A stretch of DNA of 35,802 bases. Origin: JBOHRE01 sp050732635. Its GTDB lineage: Bacteria > Gemmatimonadota > Gemmatimonadetes > Longimicrobiales > RSA9. The translations under genes were made by a program, and so were the position numbers. The notes below the pieces were generated by a model. It saw only the letters and a program-made list of their open reading frames with translations, had not been told where the DNA came from and did no database searches. Below are positions 1-5,598 of the stretch, piece after piece; positions within the stretch are counted from its first letter, which is position 1, and every line of letters begins with the position of its first letter. Location of the stretch: the NCBI GenBank assembly GCA_050732635.1, contig JBOHRE010000029.1, positions 1-35,802 on the forward strand, in the 5' to 3' direction.

Positions 1-100
1 CCGCCTTCACCTGTATGCCTGGCTGCTCACTCAGGCGCACCGCCGTGAGCTTGAACTCGAGACTGTAGCGCTGAACTTTCTTCGGCCCGGCTCGCGGCAT
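1..100 (-). CDS. IS3-family transposase OrfA, N-terminal fragment
   Basis: The first 33 residues are visible. They begin MPRAGPKKVQRYSLEFK and continue with a LTAVRLSEQPG-type helix, the opening of the helix-turn-helix OrfA protein of IS3-family elements, which usually reads R-[YF]-[ST]-xEFK-xxAV-x-L. The start is ATG at 98-100 with a purine-rich GAGGGG about six bases upstream. The frame is open to the window edge. OrfA binds the element ends, and the catalytic DDE part is normally made by frameshifting into OrfB, which is not in view. The family call rests on a short stretch. Confidence 0.75.
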   Translation of the reverse strand, partial: MPRAGPKKVQRYSLEFKLTAVRLSEQPGIQVKA

Positions 101-165
101 CGACACCCCCTCGTGGTTAGGTGGAAGCGTCTACCAAAGTGAGGGATGTTCCGCTGACAGGTTCA
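1..165 (-). mobile_element. IS3-family insertion sequence, left-edge partial
   Basis: The minus strand from 165 begins TGAACC, a usual IS3-family end, and runs into a transposase OrfA reading frame starting at 100. The element is inserted inside the attC of cassette 4, leaving only 14 bases of that attC (166-179). The rest of the element and its other end lie outside the window, so the target duplication cannot be checked. The exact end is set from the TGAACC motif and from where attC homology stops. Confidence 0.75.
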
Positions 166-179
166 GCGCCTCGTTATAG
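166..179 (-). repeat. attC of cassette 4, truncated by IS3 element
   Basis: The minus strand reads CTATAAC at 179-173, preceded by GGCT. These bases are the exact complement of the cassette 4 start (TTATAGAGCC from 1491), so this is its first attC core. Only seven further bases remain before the IS3-family end at 165. The hairpin and second core are missing or lie beyond the insertion sequence. Confidence 0.8.
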
Positions 180-182
180 AGC

Positions 183-1244
183 CTATCGCATCGCCGGCTG
201 GACCATTGCGAGCCCACGCTTGCGCAGCACTACCAAAACCTGCTTAATCCGCCTTGTCTCGTCACCGTAGCGCACTACACCGGAAAATCCGTTCTTTGCC
301 GCCCACTCGTAATCGGAAGCGAAGCGATCGTAGATCTGCTGCAAGCGCGGTAGATTCTCAGCACGCGCTAGAAGGTATATCGTTTCAACGTCTTGCGTGA
401 GCAGCTGGCCCTCGATGTAGCCAACGTAAGGCTGAATCGACAGAAGCAGCTTGGCGGGTTTCCCAACGATGACGATACCAAACTTGCAGTACTCGCCTCG
501 GTAGGTGAGGTCGTTGTCATCGCCCACCGTACGAGTCGCAATCGGTCGCAAGAAGTTGATCAGCTCGTCGACCTCGATGATTACGCTCGCATCGCGGCGA
601 CGCCCGAAGACCTTCTCGCCTAAGTATCCAAGTTCTTGAAGCAAGACCGGAAAATAGAAGTTCGCGATATCCAAGGTGGCAAAATCATCTACATAACGAC
701 TAATCTTCCCCTTGGGATCGGCAGTCTTTGGGTGAAGGTATTCATCCACGAAGCGGACACGAGCACCCATTCGCTCCTCCTCAAGGAGCTTGCCCGTGGT
801 GAACAGGTCCAGCGCCTCCCGTTGACTCGGCGACGTATAGCGCTTCGCCTTCGCGAGCAGCGTCTCGCCGACATAAAGGTATGCGCCGTGAACGAAGTTG
901 AGGTCATCCGGATCGTCCCGAAATACGCGCAGCACGACTTCATCTCGATCAAAGAAAGCCTTCCGCTCCTGATCTGGAGCCACCCATTCGATTCGGAGTT
1001 TTGCCGGATGGAAGTCGGGCATGACCTTCTTCAACCGTCGCACAAAGTCGTTCACTCTCCCTTGCAGATCATGCGTGACCTGCCGTCTATGAAGGGACTT
1101 GCTGATGACAACGAGGCCTCGGAGAAGAATGGCCCACCATTTCTCGACCTTCTCCGGATATAGAAGGAACAGGATTCCAACAATAATCGGGAGGCTGACG
1201 GCCCCCGCTAGCGCTGTGATTAGACTATCCATTTCGGTGCTCAT
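183..1244 (-). CDS. Cassette 4 membrane-anchored protein, unknown function
   Basis: The 353-residue protein has an N-terminal hydrophobic segment (about residues 8-28) and a second weaker one (about 38-48), followed by a roughly 300-residue soluble, charged domain. I do not recognise the family. The soluble part has no nuclease, ATPase or peptidase motif that I can see. It starts at ATG 1244, overlapping the last 20 bases of the upstream 78-residue gene, so the two are probably translated together. The stop lies 4 bases before the attC core, typical for a cassette gene. Small protein plus membrane-anchored effector in a mobile cassette could be a defence or toxin-antitoxin pair, but nothing in the sequence proves this. 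Confidence 0.8.
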   Translation of the reverse strand: MSTEMDSLITALAGAVSLPIIVGILFLLYPEKVEKWWAILLRGLVVISKSLHRRQVTHDLQGRVNDFVRRLKKVMPDFHPAKLRIEWVAPDQERKAFFDRDEVVLRVFRDDPDDLNFVHGAYLYVGETLLAKAKRYTSPSQREALDLFTTGKLLEEERMGARVRFVDEYLHPKTADPKGKISRYVDDFATLDIANFYFPVLLQELGYLGEKVFGRRRDASVIIEVDELINFLRPIATRTVGDDNDLTYRGEYCKFGIVIVGKPAKLLLSIQPYVGYIEGQLLTQDVETIYLLARAENLPRLQQIYDRFASDYEWAAKNGFSGVVRYGDETRRIKQVLVVLRKRGLAMVQPAMR

Positions 1245-1461
1245 CCCGCCAGCGCACGAGAGCCAGCAAACATTGCGGCTTGGAACACGCCACCTTTACG
1301 ACGCCACTGTCCGGGAACAGGGCTGCTAGGGTCTCGAGGGAGAGGACACCCTCGCAGGAGAAGCAATGAACGTCGCCGCGAGAAAAACGGGATCTTACAC
1401 CCAGTCGATCAAGATACAGCTCGAGATCGTCGTCGTGGACTGCCGCAAGGTTCCCGCGCAT
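1225..1461 (-). CDS. Cassette 4 small cysteine-containing protein
   Basis: A 78-residue protein with a CFSC motif near residues 33-36 and a second Cys pair (ACSKPQC) near 58-64. The four Cys could hold a metal, but this is inference. It starts at ATG 1461 with GGGAGA seven bases upstream, just 30 bases inside the cassette, and overlaps the 353-residue membrane protein gene by 20 bases. No family recognised. Its position as the leading small gene of a two-gene cassette resembles an antitoxin or accessory subunit layout. Confidence 0.65.
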   Translation of the reverse strand: MRGNLAAVHDDDLELYLDRLGVRSRFSRGDVHCFSCEGVLSLETLAALFPDSGVVKVACSKPQCLLALVRWRDEHRNG

Positions 1462-1485
1462 TTCATGTCTCCCATTTCCGAGGCT

Positions 1486-1585
1486 CTATAACGTCTTGGC
1501 AATCACCTGCAAAGCGGGCCAAGCTGGAGCCAGCGGTGCACGACGACGGTGGGCCCGCTTTGGCAGGTGCATTGCCGTGTTAGCA
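1486..1585 (-). repeat. attC recombination site of cassette 3 (100 bp)
   Basis: Read on the minus strand, it starts with core TGCTAAC (1585-1579) and ends with GTTATAG (1492-1486). Between them, GGCAATGCACCTGCC near the first core pairs with GCAGGTGATTGCC near the second, continuing into AAAGCGGGCC with GGCCCGCTTT. The first-core arm carries extra unpaired bases, which sets attC orientation as minus, matching the genes. Cassette 4 begins at 1491. Confidence 0.92.
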
Positions 1586-1591
1586 CGCCAT

Positions 1592-2362
1592 TCAACCGCC
1601 AACCATGTCGCGTGTCCACCGCCAGAACTTCAGCAGGAGCGCTCCGGGCAGGAGCACTATCACGCCATAGAAGAACGCCAGCGTAGCGGCGACCCACGGA
1701 GTCCCGAAGGCGGTAACGATTACGGGAACAACAACAAGCCCGAGAAGGGTCCCAGCCAGGGCGGCCGCGGGTTGAGGAACGCCAAGGAACTGCTGGGGCA
1801 CAACTCGGTACTTCAGCCGCACGCCCGGGTGAAGGGCATCAAGCCATATGTTCGGTACCTCAGCGTTCTTCGCCGCATTGAGGAACGTCAGGCGGATCGC
1901 AGCGCCACGGTTCATCGTGGGCACCGAGTAGTCACGTTGGCCGTATACCAAACTGAGTTGTTCCTGGGACGCCTGTTGCCCATGCGGCACGGCCAGCTTG
2001 TTCGCGAAGTCCGGAGTCCAAGCCAAGGCGTGAGTCGTACCCAAGACCTCTGCGCGTTCTGTGAGCAGAGAGGTCGTCGTGGTCCAGACCCGTAACGTGA
2101 CTCCCTGGAAGTCCCTGAGGCTCTCGTTCCGCAATTCGATGGTCGAAATGTAGAGGTTCGCGATGGGGTTCTCGTTCCAGGTGACCTTGACGGACCCGAA
2201 TACAGCGTCCTCCGCGGACATGGCAACGCGATTGTGGAAGACACTGTACGTGAAGAGGCCGCGTTTGTTGAGGACGCGCTGCACCAGAATGGTGAGGATG
2301 GCGCCGGCCAGGCCCGCGACCGCGGCGAACACCCAAGAGTTATTGAGAATGTCTCGCATCAT
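1592..2362 (-). CDS. Cassette 3 membrane protein, unknown function
   Basis: A 256-residue protein with an N-terminal membrane segment (about residues 9-30), a soluble middle of roughly 160 residues that looks beta-rich, and two C-terminal hydrophobic segments (about 200-218 and 224-246). No family recognised. The start is one of two tandem ATGs (2362 or 2359), about 20 bases into the cassette, with only a weak purine run upstream. The stop lies 7 bases before the attC, the normal cassette arrangement. N- and C-terminal membrane anchors around a soluble domain suggest an envelope role. Confidence 0.82.
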   Translation of the reverse strand: MMRDILNNSWVFAAVAGLAGAILTILVQRVLNKRGLFTYSVFHNRVAMSAEDAVFGSVKVTWNENPIANLYISTIELRNESLRDFQGVTLRVWTTTTSLLTERAEVLGTTHALAWTPDFANKLAVPHGQQASQEQLSLVYGQRDYSVPTMNRGAAIRLTFLNAAKNAEVPNIWLDALHPGVRLKYRVVPQQFLGVPQPAAALAGTLLGLVVVPVIVTAFGTPWVAATLAFFYGVIVLLPGALLLKFWRWTRDMVGG

Positions 2363-2375
2363 CCCGTTCGGGTCG

Positions 2376-2437
2376 TGCTAACGCCTTGGCGATCAGCGGC
2401 GCGGCGCAGCCGCGTCCGCTGCATCGCCTTGTTCGGC
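2376..2437 (-). repeat. attC recombination site of cassette 2 (62 bp)
   Basis: On the minus strand the cores are GCCGAAC (2437-2431) and GTTAGCA (2382-2376). The inner arms are GGCGATGCAGCGG and CCGCTGATCGCC, perfectly complementary apart from one extra G in the first arm, which is the extrahelical base that marks attC orientation. The stop codon of the GIY-YIG gene (2393-2395) lies inside this site. Confidence 0.93.
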
Positions 2438-3181
2438 GGCCTTCGTCCCCCACGTGTACTTGATCGGGTTCGCAGCGCCACGCTTCCGGTATTCGTCAGG
2501 CACACGTTTCCCTACGTAGAGGCTCTTGATAGCACCGGGGGCGTCCTCACCAACGAAACCTAGCCGACCCGGCACACCGTCGCGACCGGGAAAGTTCGCG
2601 GGCGTCGCTTCCAGCCAGTCGTGGGCAACGAAAGCGCCGACTATCAATCCCTGCATGGTGGCTAGAACCACCTCGGCCTGCTTTGCCTTTGACTTGCTGA
2701 TCTTCCACGCGTAGCGCGTTGCATCGTACAAGGAGCGCTCGGCGGCACTTCTGTTGACGCTGATGAGAATCGCCCTGTGTTGGAAAACGGCAGGCTCGGC
2801 GGAGTACCGACGAATGATCTCCTTGGCGTGCGCGGTCCCGTAGTCAGCACCGCCAGGCCCACCGACGATGTTCGTCAGGCCCGGATATGCGTCTATGAGG
2901 GCCGCCTCGACTTCGAAGGCGGTCGCGTCGTCCATGCCGTGCCGATGAATGACGTGGGCCACCTCGAATCCGGCGACGCGTATCTCCCGGATGCGTTTGA
3001 GCTTGTTATCGATCTCGTCGCCCTCGAGGACCTCTTCGCCACGGATGTGGGCGAACACGCGATTCCCCTTGCCCTTGCCTACGTAGAACGTCTCGCCGTT
3101 GCGCGGGTCGATGAGCCGGTAGACGTACGTCCGCAGCTTCTGCGATACCTCCGACGAGAATGACTCGGGCTCTCGTGTCAT
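2393..3181 (-). CDS. Cassette 2 GIY-YIG nuclease-domain protein
   Basis: A 262-residue protein. Near the N-terminus, YVYRLIDPRNGETFYVGKGK matches the GIY-YIG core (here YVY and YVG). It is followed by NRVFAH and, further on, FEVEAALIDAYPG, whose Glu could be the metal-binding residue of the fold, and TNIVGG. This spacing resembles the LEM3-like GIY-YIG subgroup. The C-terminal half contains a second region ending in SLYVGKRVPDEYRKRG that I cannot assign. I chose ATG 3181 because an upstream in-frame start would lie within the preceding attC. About the last 14 residues, rich in Ala, are encoded by the cassette's own attC. A DNA or RNA strand-cutting role is inferred from the fold only. Confidence 0.85.
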   Translation of the reverse strand: MTREPESFSSEVSQKLRTYVYRLIDPRNGETFYVGKGKGNRVFAHIRGEEVLEGDEIDNKLKRIREIRVAGFEVAHVIHRHGMDDATAFEVEAALIDAYPGLTNIVGGPGGADYGTAHAKEIIRRYSAEPAVFQHRAILISVNRSAAERSLYDATRYAWKISKSKAKQAEVVLATMQGLIVGAFVAHDWLEATPANFPGRDGVPGRLGFVGEDAPGAIKSLYVGKRVPDEYRKRGAANPIKYTWGTKAAEQGDAADAAAPRR

Positions 3182-3196
3182 GGTGTCCACTGGTCC

Positions 3197-3286
3197 GCCG
3201 AACGTTCCCAGCAACCGGCGCGCGCCCACCGGCCTTTCCAAGGCACAGCGCTCGCGCGCGCGTCCGGGTTGGCTGGGGGGTTAGGC
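3197..3286 (-). repeat. attC recombination site of cassette 1 (90 bp)
   Basis: On the minus strand the cores are GCCTAAC (3286-3280) and GTTCGGC (3203-3197). The arms CCCAGCCAACCCGGACGCG and CGCGCCGGTTGCTGGG pair with several extra bases on the first-core side, the expected asymmetry. The flanking GCAGCCTAAC matches the cassette 1 start at 4909, which proves that the IS630-interrupted gene and this attC belong to one cassette. Confidence 0.92.
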
Positions 3287-3592
3287 TGCAAGCGTCGCTT
3301 CACGACACCTGCGCCAACAGCGCGCCCTGCGGGATTTTGTTTTCCCAGTAGTCAAGCAAGTTTGAGGCGATGGTATGCGGGTCTACGTTTCGCTTTCGCG
3401 AACGCACCAAATAGAGCAGTGGTTCTGGAAAGGCAATCGTGGATCACGCCGCGTAGTGGCCTTTCACCCATTGCCCCAAGCCGATGGCTAGCAGACTCCC
3501 GTAGATTTGCTCAAGATCAGAACGGGTGAGGCCTTCGAGCTGCATGACGCTCTTAACACCCTCATCGGCCTCACAGAGGTCGAAGAACTCCG

Positions 3593-4675
3593 CTAGTGTA
3601 GTGTGGCCAAAGTCTTTTTCGCCTTCTCGACTTTGGCAAGGATCGATTTGATGGAGGCCGTCCAGACGAACGGCTTGGGATCGACATTGCGGGTGTCGAG
3701 ATAGCAGGTAATCGCCGCGATCAGCTCCGGCACGTTGTGCGTGACGAGTCGCCGCAGCTGTCGCTCCGTGAGTTCGCTGAAGAGGCGCTCCACCAGGTTG
3801 GCCCAGGAAGCGGATGTGGGCACGAAGTAGAAGAAGACGCGTGGGTTCTTTTCCAGCCACCGCATCACCGCGGGAGTCTTGTGAGTCGAGACGTTGTCGA
3901 GGATGAAGTAGACGTCGAGTTCGTTCGGAACGCTACGAACAACCTTCCGCGCGAAGCGCAGGAACTCCGCCGCTCTGTGTCGGGGCATACACTCATGGAT
4001 AACGCTGCCGGTCCTGACATCGAGGGCGGCAAACAGGGTCGTGGTTCCGTGCCGCTTGTAGTCATGGGTCAGGGTGCCGGCCCGGCCTTTCTTGAGGGGC
4101 AGGCCCGGTTGCGTGCGGTCCAGTGCCTGGATCTGCGTCTTCTCGTCTACCGCGAACACCACCGCCCGCTCGGGCGGATTCATGTAGAGCCCCACCACCG
4201 CCCGGAGCTTCTCGACGAACCGTGGATCCGTGGACAGCTTGAAGGTGCGTATCCGGTGAGGCTTGATCCCGTGGGCGCGCCAGATGCGTGAGACGGTCGT
4301 GGCATCCCACCCCATTTCCTTGGCCATCAGGCGCGTGCTCCAGTGTGTCCCCTTGGGTGGGCGAGTCTCGAGAGTCTTTTTCACCATGGCCTTCTCATCG
4401 GAGGCGGAGATCTGCTTCGGTCGTCCACTCCGCGGTCGATCGCTCAGAAGCCCCACGATCCCACTGGACTCGTACCGATCGAGCCAGGTCGTCACCGTCG
4501 GCCTGGAGACACCGACCTCCTCACAGATCGTCTCGCCCGAAAGCCCTCGCGCTGAGGCCAGAACAATGCGCGCGCGTTCAGCCACGCGCTGCGGCGTCGT
4601 CCGCGTGCGCAGCAGCTGCTGGAGTCGCTCGCGGTCGCCGCGGCGCAGCTTGATCACACGAACTGGTAATGGCAT
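3593..4675 (-). CDS. IS630-family DDE transposase
   Basis: A 360-residue transposase for cut-and-paste movement into TA sites. The N-terminal half has a helix-turn-helix (GLSGETICEEVGVSRPTVTTW) and a second one (MAKEMGWDATTVSRIWRAHG). The catalytic DDE part shows the first Asp in FAVDEKTQI, the second in ILDNVSTH and the Glu in NLVERLFSELTER. ATG 4675 (MPLPVRVIKLRRG) is preferred to a start 16 codons upstream that would lie in the terminal repeat. The reading frame runs through the left repeat, and its TAG stop is formed by the TA target copy plus the next host base. The frame is intact and probably active. Confidence 0.95.
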   Translation of the reverse strand: MPLPVRVIKLRRGDRERLQQLLRTRTTPQRVAERARIVLASARGLSGETICEEVGVSRPTVTTWLDRYESSGIVGLLSDRPRSGRPKQISASDEKAMVKKTLETRPPKGTHWSTRLMAKEMGWDATTVSRIWRAHGIKPHRIRTFKLSTDPRFVEKLRAVVGLYMNPPERAVVFAVDEKTQIQALDRTQPGLPLKKGRAGTLTHDYKRHGTTTLFAALDVRTGSVIHECMPRHRAAEFLRFARKVVRSVPNELDVYFILDNVSTHKTPAVMRWLEKNPRVFFYFVPTSASWANLVERLFSELTERQLRRLVTHNVPELIAAITCYLDTRNVDPKPFVWTASIKSILAKVEKAKKTLATLH

Positions 4676-4730
4676 ACCGCAATATACCGTGCGGCACTGT
4701 ATTATCCAAGAGACTTCTGCCACACTACAC
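3596..4730 (-). mobile_element. IS630-family insertion sequence, complete, 1135 bp
   Basis: Both ends are visible. The terminal repeats begin GTGTAGTGTGGC at 3596 (plus strand) and at 4730 (minus strand) and agree at 18 of the first 20 positions. The element is flanked by TA at 3594-3595 and 4731-4732, the TA duplication typical of the IS630/Tc1-mariner group. It carries a single full-length transposase gene and sits inside the cassette 1 gene. Confidence 0.95.
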
Positions 4731-4903
4731 TAGAGCCGCGGCCTTGGGGTCTGGCCCACCACTAAGCGATTGCATGAACCCAGCCACCATGCCATCGACT
4801 GTTTGACCAGGCGGCGCTATCGCTGTCTGGAGTTCACGCAATTTGCTCGATTTCTTCCACGAGCGGACGACGTTGGAGAAAAAGCCCATTGCCTCCCCTT
4901 GCA

Positions 4904-4935
4904 GCCTAACTCTGATTCGACCGACCTGTCGAAGC
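4904..4935 (-). other. Probable attI site next to cassette 1
   Basis: The minus strand reads GAATCAGAGTTAGGC ending at the first cassette boundary, close to the class 1 attI end (AAAGTTAGGC). There is no foldable arm upstream as an attC would have. It lies between the integrase stop and the first cassette, where attI belongs for an inverted integrase. The remaining sequence 4936-5097 has no gene; a cassette promoter would be expected here, but I see only a weak candidate -10 (TGTAAT near 4962-4967), not convincing. Confidence 0.6.
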
Positions 4936-5097
4936 AGGCAAGATACTGCTCTGGTGTCCACGTATTACACTCGCGATCCCGCCAGCACCAGCCTGTTGTC
5001 GCATGGCTGGCATCCTGCGCCCGATCGGGTGTCCCGGTGCGATGTGAGACGTTACGCGGACCGACGTACTGGGGCGACCGGATGCGCCGGCCGCACC

Positions 5098-5513
5098 TCA
5101 TAGCCGGTCGAGCGGGCTCTGGACGCCGGCAGGTCCGCGGTTGAGGACGTGCGTGTAGACCATGGTGGTCTTGAGATCCCGGTGGCCAAGCAGTTCCTGC
5201 ACGGTTCGGATGTCGTAGCCGTCCTCCAGCAGGTGCGTGGCGAAGGAGTGGCGGAAGGAATGGCAGGTCGCGCGCTTCCCGATGGCGGCGCGGCGGACGG
5301 CCGCGGTCATCGCCCGCTGGACGGCGGTTTCGTGAAGCTGGTGGCGGCGTCGCTGGCTCGTGGGGGCGTCCGTGTGGATTCTCGTAGCGGGGAACACCCA
5401 TTGCCAGGAAAGCTCCCGGCCGCGCCGGGGAATTTCCGGCCGAGCGCCGCGGGAAGCGCGACCCACCCGGCGCCGTTCCGGACATCGCGATCGTGTTTCA
5501 TCCGGACGCGCAC
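5098..5513 (-). pseudogene. intI: Integron integrase (IntI) C-terminal remnant, frameshifted
   Basis: A tyrosine recombinase fragment. The readable part starts about 5513 with VRMKHDRDVRNGAGWVALP and continues into AALGRKFPGAA, the extra helix region found only in integron integrases. A one-base loss near 5417 then shifts the frame, and the protein resumes with ELSWQWVFPATR, HQLHETAVQRAM and the catalytic block HSFRHSFATHLLEDGYDIRT, QELLGHRDLKTTM, VYTHVLN. The box II residues (H..R, H, Tyr) are present, but the N-terminal DNA-binding domain and first catalytic Arg are absent. It is therefore inactive as it stands. It stops 188 bases from the attI core and reads toward the cassettes, the inverted arrangement. 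The stretch 5514-5598 has no recognisable content. Confidence 0.92.
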
Positions 5514-5598
5514 CCCCGCCCCGAGCTGGGAAGTCCTTGGCGACGTCGATGCTGCGCGACGCCGTGACTCGTCGCGATCGGCGCGCCGCCGAGCTCGA

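Larger units (their letters stand above)
3300..4889 (-). pseudogene. Cassette 1 gene, split by IS630 and carrying in-frame TGA
   Basis: The gene starts at ATG 4889 (GGGGAGG upstream, MGFFSNVVRSWKKS) and reads 53 codons to the IS630 insertion at 4732. It resumes at 3593 with AEFFDLCEADEG. Removing the element and one TA copy restores the frame exactly (GCT CTA GCG GAG). The joined frame gives 102 residues to a TGA at 3444-3446, ending VKGHYAA. Beyond this TGA the same frame stays open for 47 more protein-like codons (STIAFPEPLLYLVRSRKR, then a DYWENK stretch) to a TGA at 3300, 14 bases before attC. Other cassette genes here also end next to attC, so the ancestor was probably about 150 residues and the 3444 TGA a nonsense change. 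No family recognised; no membrane segment or catalytic motif seen. Confidence 0.85.
166..5513 (-). other. Chromosomal integron: decayed intI, attI and four-cassette array
   Basis: The block has an integrase remnant, a probable attI, three complete attC sites and one truncated attC. All point along the minus strand, as do all cassette genes. Cassette limits on the minus strand are 4909-3203, 3202-2382, 2381-1492 and 1491 to the truncated attC at 179-166. At each cassette the first bases are complementary to the start of its own attC: TTAGGCTGC with GCAGCCTAA, TTCGGCGG with CCGCCGAA, TTAGCACG with CGTGCTAA, TTATAGAGCC with GGCTCTATAA. That is the signature of cassettes that were once circles. 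The integrase reads toward the cassettes with its stop nearest attI, the reverse of the class 1 layout; inverted integrases are known from Treponema and Planctomycetes integrons. The integrase is broken, so the array is probably frozen unless another integrase acts in trans. Confidence 0.9.

Noticed and set aside
183..1461. Naming cassette 4 as a specific phage-defence system
   Set aside because: Gene size and layout fit, but no nuclease, NTPase or known effector motif is visible, so the role is left open.
2376..2437. Stem-loops after cassette genes as transcription terminators
   Set aside because: They have paired core sites, extra-base asymmetry and cassette-start complementarity, so they are attC sites.
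3444..3446. TGA read as a sense codon (recoding) in the cassette 1 gene
   Set aside because: TGA is used as the normal stop in many genes here (coaE operon, SPFH run, murQ), and there is no selenocysteine element. A nonsense change is simpler.
4936..5097. Cassette promoter Pc between intI remnant and attI
   Set aside because: TGTAAT near 4962 lacks a properly spaced -35, so it is not called.
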